Shown piece after piece: positions 41,145-49,968 of a stretch of 64,000 nucleotides of DNA. Below the pieces are notes generated by a model. The model worked only from the letters and a program-made list of their open reading frames with translations. It did no database searches and was not told where the DNA came from. The stretch is taken from positions 4,712,001-4,776,000 of the forward strand of contig NZ_CP065373.1 in NCBI RefSeq assembly GCF_015710575.1. Reading direction: 5' to 3'. Within the stretch, counting starts at the first letter, position 1. Every line of letters begins with the position of its first letter. A program made the translations under genes and the position numbers. The DNA comes from Mycolicibacterium mengxianglii. Lineage in GTDB: Bacteria > Actinomycetota > Actinomycetes > Mycobacteriales > Mycobacteriaceae.

Positions 41145-42766
41145 CACGGACCCAGCAGCTGCGCGGTCTCCTCCCGCATCTGTACTTTGCGGATCTTTCC
41201 GGTGACGGTCATCGGGAACTCGTCGACGATGTGCACGTAACGGGGAATCTTGTAGCGCGCCAGCTTGTCGGCGGCGAATTCGCGTAACGCGGCGACGGTC
41301 AACGGCGCACGGCCGGCACGCATCCGGACCCATACACAGATCTCCTCGCCGTACTTGGCGTCGGGCACACCGATCACCTGAGCGTCCTCGATATCGGGGT
41401 GGGTGTAGAGGAACTCCTCGATCTCGCGGGGATAGACGTTCTCCCCACCCCGGATGATCATGTCCTTGATCCGGCCCACGACATTGCAGTAGCCGTCGTC
41501 TCGCATCACCGCCAGATCTCCGGTGTGCATCCACCCGTCTGAATCGATTGCCTCAGAAGTCTTTTCGTCATCATCCCAGTATCCGAGCATCACCGAGTAG
41601 CCGCGGGTGCAGAACTCGCCGATGGCCCCGCGCGGCAGTACCACGCCGGTGTCGGGATCGATGATCTTGATCTCGACGTGCGGGTGCGCACGTCCGATCG
41701 TCGCCGTGCGCCGCTCCAGGTCGTCGTCGATCCGGGTCTGGCATGACACCGGCGACGTCTCGGTCATCCCGTAGGCGATGGCGACCTCGGCCATGTGCAT
41801 ATCGGCGAGACAACGTTTCATCACCTCGACCGGGCACACCGCACCGGCCATGATGCCGGTACGCAGCGACGACAGGTCCCGCTCGCCGAACGACGGGTCG
41901 CCCAGCATGGCGATGAACATCGTCGGTACCCCGTACACCCCGGTACAGCGCTCCTGCTCGATGGCGGTCAAGGTGGCACCCGGATCGAAACCAGGAGCCG
42001 GGATGACGATGGTGGCGCCGTGACTGGTACATCCCAGGTTGCCCATCACCATGCCGAAGCAGTGGTAGAACGGCACCGGCAGGCACAGCCGCTCCCCCGG
42101 CGCCAGGTTGATCAGCTCGGTGACAAAGTAACCGTTGTTGAGGATGTTACGGTGCGACAGCGTGGCTCCCTTCGGGAAACCCGTTGTGCCCGAGGTGTAT
42201 TGGATATTGATTGGATCGGTGTGACGCAACCCCGCCATCCGGTTCCGCAACTCGCGCTCGCTGACACGAGAGGCTCCGTCGCGCAACCGGTCCCAGTCCG
42301 CGGTGCCGAAGAAGATCACCTCTGACACGACGACGGTCTGCTGCACCTCGGCCACCATCGCCACATAATCCGAGGTCTTGAACTCGGTGGCGGCAAGCAG
42401 CGTCTGCACCCCCGACTGCTGCAGCACATACGCCAGCTCGTGGGTGCGATAGGCAGGGTTGATGGTCACCAGGATGGCGCCGACCTTGGCGGTCGCGTAC
42501 TGCACGATCACCCATTCGGCACAATTGGGCGCCCAGACGCCGACCCGGTCACCGTCGCGCACCCCCAGGGCCATCAACCCGCGCGCCACCACATCGACCT
42601 CGGCGTCGAGTTCGCGGTAGGTCCAGCGCCGCCTGCCCGTCATATCAACCAATGCCTCGACGTCGGGGTGGGCGGCCACCGTGGCCTCGAAATTCGCGCC
42701 GATGGTGCTGTCGAGGATCGCGGTGTCCGTCGGCCCGGCCGCATAACTCTCTGCGTTGGCGCCCAT
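41144..42766 (-). CDS. Acyl-CoA synthetase (AMP-binding, FadD-type)
   Basis: 540-residue adenylate-forming enzyme that activates a fatty or aromatic acid as acyl-CoA. P-loop [18 protein letters not shown]; acyl-binding region [54 protein letters not shown] hinge with [20 protein letters not shown]; catalytic Lys near the end in [14 protein letters not shown]. The ATG at 42766 overlaps the stop of the upstream synthetase by one base (TGATG), so the pair is translationally coupled. The chain length preference is not readable. Confidence 0.92.
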   Translation of the reverse strand: MGANAESYAAGPTDTAILDSTIGANFEATVAAHPDVEALVDMTGRRRWTYRELDAEVDVVARGLMALGVRDGDRVGVWAPNCAEWVIVQYATAKVGAILVTINPAYRTHELAYVLQQSGVQTLLAATEFKTSDYVAMVAEVQQTVVVSEVIFFGTADWDRLRDGASRVSERELRNRMAGLRHTDPINIQYTSGTTGFPKGATLSHRNILNNGYFVTELINLAPGERLCLPVPFYHCFGMVMGNLGCTSHGATIVIPAPGFDPGATLTAIEQERCTGVYGVPTMFIAMLGDPSFGERDLSSLRTGIMAGAVCPVEVMKRCLADMHMAEVAIAYGMTETSPVSCQTRIDDDLERRTATIGRAHPHVEIKIIDPDTGVVLPRGAIGEFCTRGYSVMLGYWDDDEKTSEAIDSDGWMHTGDLAVMRDDGYCNVVGRIKDMIIRGGENVYPREIEEFLYTHPDIEDAQVIGVPDAKYGEEICVWVRMRAGRAPLTVAALREFAADKLARYKIPRYVHIVDEFPMTVTGKIRKVQMREETAQLLGP

Positions 42767-44460
42767 CACTCCACCAGGTCCTCGTACCGGTACTCCGTGG
42801 CGATCGGCATTCCGGCGGCATGCGCGTCATCCTCACGCCGGCGCAGCTCGACGCGGCGGATCTTTCCTGAAATCGTCTTCGGCAGCTCGGCGAACTCGAC
42901 CCGTCGCACCTTGAGGTACGGCGCCAGGTTGTCACGCGCGTGTTCGAAAATCGCTTTCGCGGTGTCCTCGCACGCCTCCCAGCCCGCCGCCAGTGCGACG
43001 TACGCCTTGGGCACGGCCAACCGGGTGGCGTCAGGCTGCGGGACGACGGCCGCCTCGACCACGGCCGGGTGCTCGATCAGCACGCTCTCCAGCTCGAACG
43101 GTGAGACCTTGTAGTCGGAGCTCTTGAACACGTCGTCGGTGCGTCCGATGTAGGTGATGTAGCCGTCCTCGTCACGCCTGGCGACATCACCGGTGTGGTA
43201 GTAACCGCCGGCCATGACCGTCGCGTTCCGTTGCTCATCGCCCAGATAGCCCGTCATCAGGTTCAGCGGCGACCGACTCAGATCCAGGCAGATCTCGCCT
43301 TCGTCGGCGGGCTCCCCGCTGACGGGGTCGACCAGCACCACCGGGACCCCGGGCATCGGGCGGCCCATAGATCCGGCCTTGACCGGCGCGCCGGGGGTGT
43401 TGCCGACTTGCAGCGTGGTCTCGGTCTGCCCGAAGCCGTCCCGGATGGTCAGCCCCCACGCCCGCTCCACCTGCGCGATCACGTCGGGGTTGAGCGGTTC
43501 ACCCGCGCCGAGGATCTCGCGCAGGGCGGCCGGTTTCTCGCCGAGATCGGCTTGGATCAACATCCGCCACACCGTGGGTGGCGCGCAGAAAGTGTTCACA
43601 CCGGCCCGGCGCAACTGGTCCAGCAGGGCAGCGGCGTCGAAGCGGGGATAGTTGTAGACGAAGATCGTCGACTCGGCGATCCACGGGGCGAAAAAGCAGC
43701 TCCACGCGTGCTTGGCCCAGCCGGGGGAGCTGATCGCCAGGTGCACGTCCCCGGGCCGCAGCCCGATCCACGCCATCGTGGACAGGTGACCCACCGCGTA
43801 GCTGATCTGCGAATGTTCGACCAACTTCGGCTTGCTGGTGGTGCCGGAGGTGAAGTAGATCAGCATCGGATCGTCGACCATGGTGACGGTCTCGAATGTC
43901 TGCGGTTCGTTTCGGTAAGCATCGGTGTAGGTGTGCCAGCCCTGCACTGGCTCCCCCACCACCACCGGGATGTAATCGCCGTCGACCTCGGCGAACTTGG
44001 CCGTGTCGACGGTATTGGCGATGACGAACCGGGCTCCGCCGCGGCTGATCCTGTCAGCAAGATCCGCCGGACCCAGAGCGCCGGTGGTCGGCATGATGAT
44101 GGCCCCGAGCTTGGCGATCGCCAGCATCGCCTCCCACAGCTCGACCTGGTTGCCCAGCATGAGGATCACCCGGTCGCCTTTGCCGACGCCCAGGCTGTGG
44201 AGCCAGCCCGCCACCCGGTCGGAGCGCTGAGCCATCTCGGCGAAGGTGACCTGCCGCTCGGTGCCGTCGGCCTCGACGACCCACAGGGCAAGCCGGTCGG
44301 CGGTGCCCGGGTCAGCGGCGATGACGTCGAACCAGTCGGTGGCCCAGTTGAACGGGCCGGTCAACGTGGGCCACCGGAAGGTCTCGACCGCCTTGTCGTA
44401 ATCGCTGATGACTTCGACGAGGTGGTCGCGCGCGCCGCGATACAGATCGGTGTTGCTCAT
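42766..44460 (-). CDS. Medium-chain-type acyl-CoA synthetase (ACSM-like)
   Basis: 564-residue adenylate-forming ligase resembling the acetyl/medium-chain acyl-CoA synthetase branch: [16 protein letters not shown] at the N-terminus, P-loop [77 protein letters not shown] core and Lys in [15 protein letters not shown]. The N-terminal segment [16 protein letters not shown] is typical of the branch. Start ATG at 44460. It forms an operon with the second synthetase and is divergent from a GAF-LuxR regulator that may control both. Confidence 0.92.
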   Translation of the reverse strand: MSNTDLYRGARDHLVEVISDYDKAVETFRWPTLTGPFNWATDWFDVIAADPGTADRLALWVVEADGTERQVTFAEMAQRSDRVAGWLHSLGVGKGDRVILMLGNQVELWEAMLAIAKLGAIIMPTTGALGPADLADRISRGGARFVIANTVDTAKFAEVDGDYIPVVVGEPVQGWHTYTDAYRNEPQTFETVTMVDDPMLIYFTSGTTSKPKLVEHSQISYAVGHLSTMAWIGLRPGDVHLAISSPGWAKHAWSCFFAPWIAESTIFVYNYPRFDAAALLDQLRRAGVNTFCAPPTVWRMLIQADLGEKPAALREILGAGEPLNPDVIAQVERAWGLTIRDGFGQTETTLQVGNTPGAPVKAGSMGRPMPGVPVVLVDPVSGEPADEGEICLDLSRSPLNLMTGYLGDEQRNATVMAGGYYHTGDVARRDEDGYITYIGRTDDVFKSSDYKVSPFELESVLIEHPAVVEAAVVPQPDATRLAVPKAYVALAAGWEACEDTAKAIFEHARDNLAPYLKVRRVEFAELPKTISGKIRRVELRRREDDAHAAGMPIATEYRYEDLVE

Positions 44461-44477
44461 CCAACTAGGATCTAGGT

Positions 44478-44490
44478 CACAGTTTCTGTG
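44478..44490. promoter_or_regulatory. Small palindrome between the acyl-CoA synthetase and LuxR-type genes
   Basis: CACAG-TTT-CTGTG, perfect 5-bp arms, lies in the 58-base divergent gap and may be an operator for the LuxR-type regulator. Short enough to be chance. Confidence 0.3.
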
Positions 44491-44518
44491 CACTACCCCC
44501 GAAAGAGGGTGAACACCG

Positions 44519-45349
44519 GTGAGCCTGCTGCGGCCGCGCGACAGCGACGCACTGCGCGCCGAGCTCCGCGGCGTCGCGGCCGAGTCCGGAGTGCCCGTGC
44601 TGTTCGCCGGTGAGGTGCACGGCGACACCCTGCTGCTGAGCGAATTCGTGGGGACCCGCACCAGCGGCCTGCGCGGCTTGGCGGTGCGATCCAGCTCCGG
44701 GCTCGGCGGCGCGACCATGGTGGCGGGGCGCCCCCTGTCGGTGGCCGATTACCGCAACGCCGCCTCTATCACCCATGACTACGACGGGCCGGTTCTCGGT
44801 GAGGGCATCCGCAGCGTGTTGGCGGTACCGGTGGTGGTCGACGGGCGTGCCCGGGCGGTGCTCTACGGCGCGCACCGGGCCAGCGCGCCGATCGGTGGGC
44901 GCACCGCCGAGTTGATGCTGGCCTCGGCGCGGCGGCTGAGCAGGGAGCTGCAGGTGCGCGACGAGGTGGATCGGCGGGTGCGGTTACGGACAGCCCACCC
45001 GGGCAATACCGCCGGGGCCGGCAATGAGGAGGTCCGTGCCGTGCATGCCGAACTGCGACGCCTGGCCGCTTCCTCGGAGGCGCCCTCCAAGGAAGCGTTG
45101 CGACGCCTTGCCGATCAGCTGGCCGGAGCCCTGTCCGATACCGCCCCCGCCTGCGCGGCGCTGACGGCCCGGGAGCTCGACGTGCTGGCCCAGGTGGCGC
45201 TGGGCTGCACCAATGCCGAAGCGGCGCTACGGCTTTCGCTCAAACCGGAGACGGTGAAAAGTTATCTGCGCAATGCCACCGCCAAGCTCGGTACGCGGAC
45301 CCGGTACGAAGCCGTGTCCAAGGCCCGGCTGTCGGGGCTGCTCCCCTAG
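44519..45349 (+). CDS. GAF-like sensor with LuxR-type DNA-binding domain
   Basis: 276-residue transcription regulator. Residues about 10-145 look like a GAF ligand domain (GVPVLFAGEVHGDTLLLSEFVGTRT and GIRSVLAVPVVVDGRARAVLYGAHR); the C-terminal 60 residues are a LuxR/FixJ helix-turn-helix (LTARELDVLAQVALGCTNAEAALRLSLKPETVKSYL). The start GTG at 44519 has AGAGGG 8 bases upstream. Such regulators next to acyl-CoA synthetases often sense an aromatic or fatty acid or its CoA ester; that is inferred from its divergent position only. Confidence 0.88.
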   Translation: MSLLRPRDSDALRAELRGVAAESGVPVLFAGEVHGDTLLLSEFVGTRTSGLRGLAVRSSSGLGGATMVAGRPLSVADYRNAASITHDYDGPVLGEGIRSVLAVPVVVDGRARAVLYGAHRASAPIGGRTAELMLASARRLSRELQVRDEVDRRVRLRTAHPGNTAGAGNEEVRAVHAELRRLAASSEAPSKEALRRLADQLAGALSDTAPACAALTARELDVLAQVALGCTNAEAALRLSLKPETVKSYLRNATAKLGTRTRYEAVSKARLSGLLP

Positions 45350-45361
45350 TTGTCAATGCAC

Positions 45362-45739
45362 CTAGCTGGCGGGCTGGGGACCCTCGCGGGAAGAAGCGCG
45401 CTGGTCTTCGAGGCTGCGCCGCAATTCGGCGTTGATGGCCTGGGCCTTGGCTAGTTGATCCTCGAGAATGATGATGCGACAGGCGGCATCCAGAGCGGTG
45501 CCGCGGTCCACCAGCTCACGGGCCCTCGCGGCGATCCGGAGCTGATATCGGGAGTACCGCCGGTGCCCACCCTCGGAGCGTTGCGGAGTCAGTAGTTTCG
45601 CCTCGTCGAGGCTACGCAGGAATGCTGGAGTGGTTCCAAGAATCTGAGCGGCGCTACCCATGCTGTAGGCGGGGTAGTCCTCATCGCCGAACTTATCGTC
45701 CGGCTTACCACCGGCAGAGCTGTCGCTGTCTTCTACCAA
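45362..45739 (-). CDS. MerR-family transcriptional regulator with an attenuator-like leader
   Basis: 125 residues. The MerR helix-turn-helix is at about 24-70 (AYSMGSAAQILGTTPAFLRSLDEAKLLTPQRSEGGHRRYSRYQL), followed by a short dimer coiled coil (ALDAACRIIILEDQLAKAQAINAELRRSL). No effector domain or metal-binding cysteines are present. The start is a weak TTG at 45739 (an ATG at 45661 would remove part of the DNA-binding domain). GTAGAAGAC occurs twice, 4 bases apart, around the start codon. The leader upstream holds a small ORF and a large hairpin. Targets are unknown. Confidence 0.85.
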   Translation of the reverse strand: MVEDSDSSAGGKPDDKFGDEDYPAYSMGSAAQILGTTPAFLRSLDEAKLLTPQRSEGGHRRYSRYQLRIAARARELVDRGTALDAACRIIILEDQLAKAQAINAELRRSLEDQRASSREGPQPAS

Positions 45740-45784
45740 CGTCTTCTACCACAACATCTTTCGCAAACAAGCTGCACATGTAGA

Positions 45785-45830
45785 AGGGCCGGCGCCCCGG
45801 AGCGACAATCACACCGGGGCGGCCGGCCCT
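45785..45830 (-). promoter_or_regulatory. Large GC hairpin in the MerR leader
   Basis: Plus-strand AGGGCCGGCGCCCCGG (45785-45800) pairs with CCGGGGCGGCCGGCCCT (45814-45830), about 16 bp with one bulged base and a 13-base loop. It ends 45 bases before the MerR start. No T run follows, so it is better read as an attenuator or leader structure than a classical terminator. Confidence 0.55.
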
Positions 45831-45892
45831 GAGGAGATCACTACCATCTGACACTGCTTGAAAACTGCGGCATCGGCCCGTACGAACATCAC
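45809..45892 (-). CDS. Small upstream ORF in the MerR leader (27 residues)
   Basis: GTG at 45892 (or the adjoining ATG at 45889) opens 28 codons to a TGA at 45809. The peptide begins MFVRADAAVFKQ after the start and ends MVVISSGPAAPV. Its last six to seven codons (S-G-P-A-A-P-V) form the 5' arm of the large hairpin, so a translating ribosome would prevent the hairpin from closing. An AAGGAAGGAG stretch lies too far upstream to serve this start; TACCGT 10 bases before the GTG could be a -10 element. Coding is inferred from layout only. Confidence 0.4.
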   Translation of the reverse strand: MMFVRADAAVFKQCQMVVISSGPAAPV

Positions 45893-46054
45893 GGGCGATC
45901 CGACGGTAACTCGCTCCTTCCTTCTCTCGTTACGGGGTGTTGCAGCTACCGGGTTGGTCCTCACCGGTAGGTCTTACTCACTTCTCACGGGTAGTTCGCC
46001 TCCCGCGCCCTCATCCTCTGCGTCGTCAACGAGATACTCTAACCACGGCCACGG

Positions 46055-46086
46055 AGAATATCTACAGTCACCGCTACAGATTTTCT
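46055..46086. repeat. AT-rich inverted repeat after the ABC exporter stop
   Basis: AGAATATCT (46055-46063) and AGATTTTCT (46078-46086) are inverted with one mismatch, starting 19 bases after the exporter stop. It may be a terminator-like hairpin of the exporter operon or an operator. Confidence 0.35.
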
Positions 46087-46104
46087 GGAGCGATCGCAGG
46101 GGCC

Positions 46105-47928
46105 CTACGCCAGCGAGTGCACCCAGGCCTGGTGCAGCGCGGCATAGTGGCCGCTGTCTTCGCGGATCAGCTCTGCCGGTGAGCCGTCCTCGATGATCCG
46201 GCCATGCTCGAGCACCAGCACGCGATCGGCCACCTCGACGGTGGACAACCGGTGCGCGATCACCAACGCAGTGCGGTCCGCCAAGACCGTTTCCAGTGCC
46301 TGCTGCACCATCCGCTCACTCGGGATGTCCAGCGAGGAGGTGGCCTCGTCGAGGATCAGCACCGCCGGGTCGGCCAGGAACGCGCGGGCGAACGCGACGA
46401 GTTGGCGCTGCCCCGCTGAAAGCCGGCCACCGCGTTTGGCGACATCGGTGTCGTAGCCCTCCGGCAGTGCGGTGATGAACCGGTCCGCGCCCACAGCCTC
46501 GGCGGCGGCCCGCACTTCGGCGTCGGTGGCCTCCGGGCGGCCGAACCGGATGTTGTCGGCGATGGAACCGTCGAACATGAAGTTCTCCTGCGTCACCATC
46601 ACCACGTGGCGGCGCAGCTCGCTCTGCCGCAGGTCACGCAGATCCGTGCCGTCGAGGGTCACCGCGCCGGAGGTGGGGTCGTAAAAGCGGGCGATCAGCT
46701 TGGCGATGGTGGTCTTGCCCGCTCCGGTGGTGCCCACCAGTGCGACCGTCTGGCCGGCCGGCACCGTCAGCGACAACTTCGGCAGAACCGGGCGCCCCGG
46801 CACGTAGGAGAACTCGACGTCGTGGAATGCGACCTCCCCGCGCACCTGGTCGAGCCGTGTCGGCGAAACCGGATCAACGATGGCCGGCTGCGTTCCCAGC
46901 ACCCCGGCCAGCTTCTCCAACGCCGACGCCGCCGACTGGAAGGTGTTGAAGAACTGGGTGATCTCCTGCATCGGCTCGAAGAACATCCGCAGATACAGCA
47001 GGAACGCGGCCAGGGTGCCGATCGTCATCTCCCCGTGCAGCACGCGGTAACCGCCGTAGAGCAGCACGGCCCCGGTGGTGAGATTGCCGACCAGCTTGAC
47101 CCCCGGCATGAAGACGGCCAGCAGTTTGAAGGTCTTCTCGTTGACCTCCTTGTAGCGGTCGGCGACGTCTTCGAAGATCTCCTGGTTGCGCCGCTCGCGC
47201 CGGTAGGCCTGCACCGCCTTGATCCCGGTCATGGTCTCGACGAACTGCACGATGACCAGGGCCGCGCTCTCGCGGACCTCGCGGTAGGTCTTCGCGGACT
47301 CGGCGCGGAACCAGGCGGCCAACGCCACCAGGATCGGGAAGGCGACCAGGCAGATCAACCCCAGCCGCCAGTCGAGCACGATCAGCAGCGCGGCGGTACC
47401 GAACATGGTGAGGACCGCTGTGATCAGACTGTCGAAGCCGTTCTGCAGCATCTCCTGGATGGCTTCGATGTCGTTGGTGGAACGGCTCACCACCCGGCCG
47501 GAGGTGTAGCGGTCATGGAAGGCGACGTCGAGCCGGCCGAAGTGGCGGAACAGCCGTCGCCGCAACTCCAGCAGCACCGTCTGACCGATCCGCCCGGACC
47601 GGCGCAGGAAGAACATCCGGCTGATCGCCTGCACCAGCACCACGGCGCACAGCGCACCCACGACGAGCAGCAGTTCGCGCGCCGAGCCACTGTCGACGAT
47701 CGGCGGGATGCCGTGGTCGATACCGCGCTGGATCAGCAGTGGAACCGTCAGCCGGGCGGCGTTCTCCACGACCACCACCACAGCCAGGACCATCACCGCA
47801 GCCCGGAACGGGCGCAGCAGGTCCAGCAGCAGCGCCGTGGCTTCCCGGCGCCGGGGCTGCTTCTCGTCGATGGGCGAGTCGTCGTCTTGCTGGTCGTCGA
47901 AGCGGCCACGCCATTCGGTCACACTCAT
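46105..47928 (-). CDS. ABC exporter subunit with consensus nucleotide-binding site (heterodimer partner B)
   Basis: 607-residue half-transporter: six-helix membrane domain (about 30-330, starting LLRPFRAAVMVLAVVVVVENAARL) followed by an ATPase domain (about 350-607). Walker A GTTGAGKTT, signature LSAGQRQLV (Gly replaced by Ala, a non-consensus form), Walker B VLILDEATSSLD with catalytic Glu, and switch His in IAHRLSTV. The start overlaps the upstream subunit stop by four bases (ATGA). With partner A it forms a heterodimer having one degenerate ATP site. It probably exports a lipid, peptide or drug; the substrate is unknown. Confidence 0.92.
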   Translation of the reverse strand: MSVTEWRGRFDDQQDDDSPIDEKQPRRREATALLLDLLRPFRAAVMVLAVVVVVENAARLTVPLLIQRGIDHGIPPIVDSGSARELLLVVGALCAVVLVQAISRMFFLRRSGRIGQTVLLELRRRLFRHFGRLDVAFHDRYTSGRVVSRSTNDIEAIQEMLQNGFDSLITAVLTMFGTAALLIVLDWRLGLICLVAFPILVALAAWFRAESAKTYREVRESAALVIVQFVETMTGIKAVQAYRRERRNQEIFEDVADRYKEVNEKTFKLLAVFMPGVKLVGNLTTGAVLLYGGYRVLHGEMTIGTLAAFLLYLRMFFEPMQEITQFFNTFQSAASALEKLAGVLGTQPAIVDPVSPTRLDQVRGEVAFHDVEFSYVPGRPVLPKLSLTVPAGQTVALVGTTGAGKTTIAKLIARFYDPTSGAVTLDGTDLRDLRQSELRRHVVMVTQENFMFDGSIADNIRFGRPEATDAEVRAAAEAVGADRFITALPEGYDTDVAKRGGRLSAGQRQLVAFARAFLADPAVLILDEATSSLDIPSERMVQQALETVLADRTALVIAHRLSTVEVADRVLVLEHGRIIEDGSPAELIREDSGHYAALHQAWVHSLA

Positions 47929-49844
47929 CCGCGCTCCCGGTCCAGCCCGGCGAACTCACGTGCCGCGCAGGCGTCGTCGGTGGCGTGCTGTTCGCAGTAC
48001 TCGTGCTCGAGTTCAGCGCGGTCCAGATCCTCCGCCCAGGGCGGTTCCTGTTCGGCGCCGTCGTCGAATGCGTCGTCGGCGGCCAGGAGATAGCGGTAAG
48101 CCGGCACCGCCTCGAGCAACTCCGAGTGGGTGCCGACGGCGGTGACGGTGCCGTCCTGCAGCAACGCCACCTGATCGGCGAGCAGCACCGTCGAAGCGCG
48201 GTGCGCGATGATCAGGCCGGTCACCGACACCAGCACCCGACGCAGCGCCTCGGTGACCGCGGCCTCGGTGTGCACGTCGAGGGCAGACAGGGTGTCGTCG
48301 AGCACCAGGATCCGCGGGCCGGCCAGGATGGCCCGGGCCAGCGAAAGACGTTGCCGCTGACCGCCGGACAGGCTCATGCCCTGCTCGCCGATGCGGGTGT
48401 CCAGGCTGTAGGGCAGGTCGTAGACGAAGCCGGCCGCGGCGACGTCGATGGCCTCGGAGAGGTCGTCGTCGGACGCATCCGGGCGCCCCAGCCGGAGGTT
48501 CTCTGCCACCGACATGGAGAACAGGGTCGGATCTTCGAAGGCGGTGGCGACCGCGGCGCGCAACGCCGGCAGGCTCATCTCACGGATATCGCGGCCGTCG
48601 ACCCGGATGGCGCCCTCGGTGACGTCGTACAACCGCGAGAGCAGCGCCACCAACACCGACTTGCCCGAGCCCGTCGCCCCCACCAGCGCCATCGTCTGGC
48701 CGGGTTCGACCGTGAGATTGACATGCCGCAGCACCCATTTGTCATCGGCGGCGTCCGGGAACCGGAACCCGACGTCGACCAGCTCCAGGCGGCCCCCGCG
48801 CGGCGGGGTGTTTTCCGGCCCGTCGGTGATCTCCCGCGGGGCATCGAAGATCTCGGCGATGCGGTTGGACGCGGTGAACGACTCCTGCATCATCGACAGC
48901 AGGAAACCCAGCGAGGCGATCGGCCACACCAGCGACAGCATCATCGTGATGAAGGCGACGAGCGTGCCCATGGTCACCGCGCCGGTGCCTGCGGCATAGG
49001 CGCCGAATCCCAGCACGATGATCAACGTCAGGTTGGGGATCACTTCCAGCAGCGTCCAGAACTTCGCCGAGACGCCGACCTTGGCGATCTGGGTCTCGTA
49101 GAGCTTGGTGGCCTGCTCGTCGAACCGGTCGTAGACATACTCTTCCCGGCCGAACGACTTGACCACACGCATACCGAGCGCGGCCTCCTCGACATGAGTG
49201 GCGACGTGACCGGCCTGGTCCTGCGCCAGCCGCGACAGCCGGGTGAACTCGCGCTCGAAGTACAGGACCACACACGTGATCGGCACGATCGAGACCACCA
49301 CCACGACGCCCAGCGGCCAGTACATCGCCAGCAGGATGCCGGTGACGACGACGATCTGGATGACGTTGAGCATCAGGAACACCAGCCCGAACGACAGGAA
49401 CCGGCGGATGGACGACAGATCGTTCATCACCCGGGACAGCAGCTGACCGGACTGCCAACGGGTGTGGAAGGACATCGGCAGCACCTGCAACCGCGCGTAG
49501 AGGTCCTTGCGGATGTCGGCCTCGACCCCCATGGTGGCCCGGGCTACCAGCCAGCGCCGGATGAACCACAGGATTGCCTCGGTGAGGCCCACACCCAGCG
49601 CTGCCGAGCCCAGGATCCACAGCCCCTGCTGGTCCTGGTGGCGCACCGGCCCGTCGATCACCGCCTTGGTCATCAGCGGGATCGTGATGGTGGCGGCCAG
49701 GCTGGCCAGGGCGACGACGATCATGGCGATCCAGCGCCCGCGGTAGGGCATCAGGTACGGCAGCAGCCGCACCAGGTCCGAACCGGCACGGCGCCGCGCG
49801 GGTTTGGCCGCAATGGCCGGCACCGAGCGCAGCCCCTCATCCAT
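47925..49844 (-). CDS. ABC exporter subunit with degenerate Walker B (heterodimer partner A)
   Basis: 639-residue half-transporter: membrane domain about 25-325 (LLPYLMPYRGRWIAMIVVALASL), ATPase about 350-590 with Walker A GATGSGKSV, consensus signature LSGGQRQRL, and Walker B ILVLDDTLSALD where the catalytic Glu is Asp. The C-terminal 50 residues are acidic with several Glu/Asp and two Cys (HEYCEQHATDDACAA), an unusual tail. ATG 49844 is preferred because GGTGA lies just upstream; GTG 49859 is in frame. The Asp substitution here and LSAGQ in the partner lie at the same composite site, as in asymmetric heterodimeric exporters. Confidence 0.92.
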   Translation of the reverse strand: MDEGLRSVPAIAAKPARRRAGSDLVRLLPYLMPYRGRWIAMIVVALASLAATITIPLMTKAVIDGPVRHQDQQGLWILGSAALGVGLTEAILWFIRRWLVARATMGVEADIRKDLYARLQVLPMSFHTRWQSGQLLSRVMNDLSSIRRFLSFGLVFLMLNVIQIVVVTGILLAMYWPLGVVVVVSIVPITCVVLYFEREFTRLSRLAQDQAGHVATHVEEAALGMRVVKSFGREEYVYDRFDEQATKLYETQIAKVGVSAKFWTLLEVIPNLTLIIVLGFGAYAAGTGAVTMGTLVAFITMMLSLVWPIASLGFLLSMMQESFTASNRIAEIFDAPREITDGPENTPPRGGRLELVDVGFRFPDAADDKWVLRHVNLTVEPGQTMALVGATGSGKSVLVALLSRLYDVTEGAIRVDGRDIREMSLPALRAAVATAFEDPTLFSMSVAENLRLGRPDASDDDLSEAIDVAAAGFVYDLPYSLDTRIGEQGMSLSGGQRQRLSLARAILAGPRILVLDDTLSALDVHTEAAVTEALRRVLVSVTGLIIAHRASTVLLADQVALLQDGTVTAVGTHSELLEAVPAYRYLLAADDAFDDGAEQEPPWAEDLDRAELEHEYCEQHATDDACAAREFAGLDRERG

Positions 49845-49968
49845 TGATTCACCATTCACGAAGTGTTTGTCGCCCCATCTAGTTCATAGCCCCCGCCGCC
49901 GACAACAACGGCACGCCGCGACCCGTCATTCCGATGTTCCCACCATCGGCAAACCAATAACCCTGAGC

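Larger units (their letters stand above)
45740..46104. other. 365-base intergenic region with small ORF and several hairpins
   Basis: Between the ABC exporter stop and the MerR start, both minus strand. Less GC-rich than its surroundings in places. It contains the hairpins and small ORF listed separately, plus a perfect CTACCGG (45946-45952)/CCGGTAG (45964-45970) stem. I saw no match to cobalamin, c-di-AMP or SAM riboswitch cores by eye. Confidence 0.5.

Noticed and set aside
45785..45830. Rho-independent terminator
   Set aside because: The hairpin is strong but no T tract follows on either strand, and the MerR gene lies directly downstream; a leader/attenuator role fits better.
45740..46104. 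Known riboswitch (cobalamin, c-di-AMP, SAM) in the MerR leader
   Set aside because: I could not find the conserved core sequences of these classes; only unrelated hairpins are visible. A covariance-model scan would settle it.
47739..49847. Long plus-strand frame opposite the ABC exporter subunit
   Set aside because: Shadow frame; the exporter subunit has all ABC motifs.
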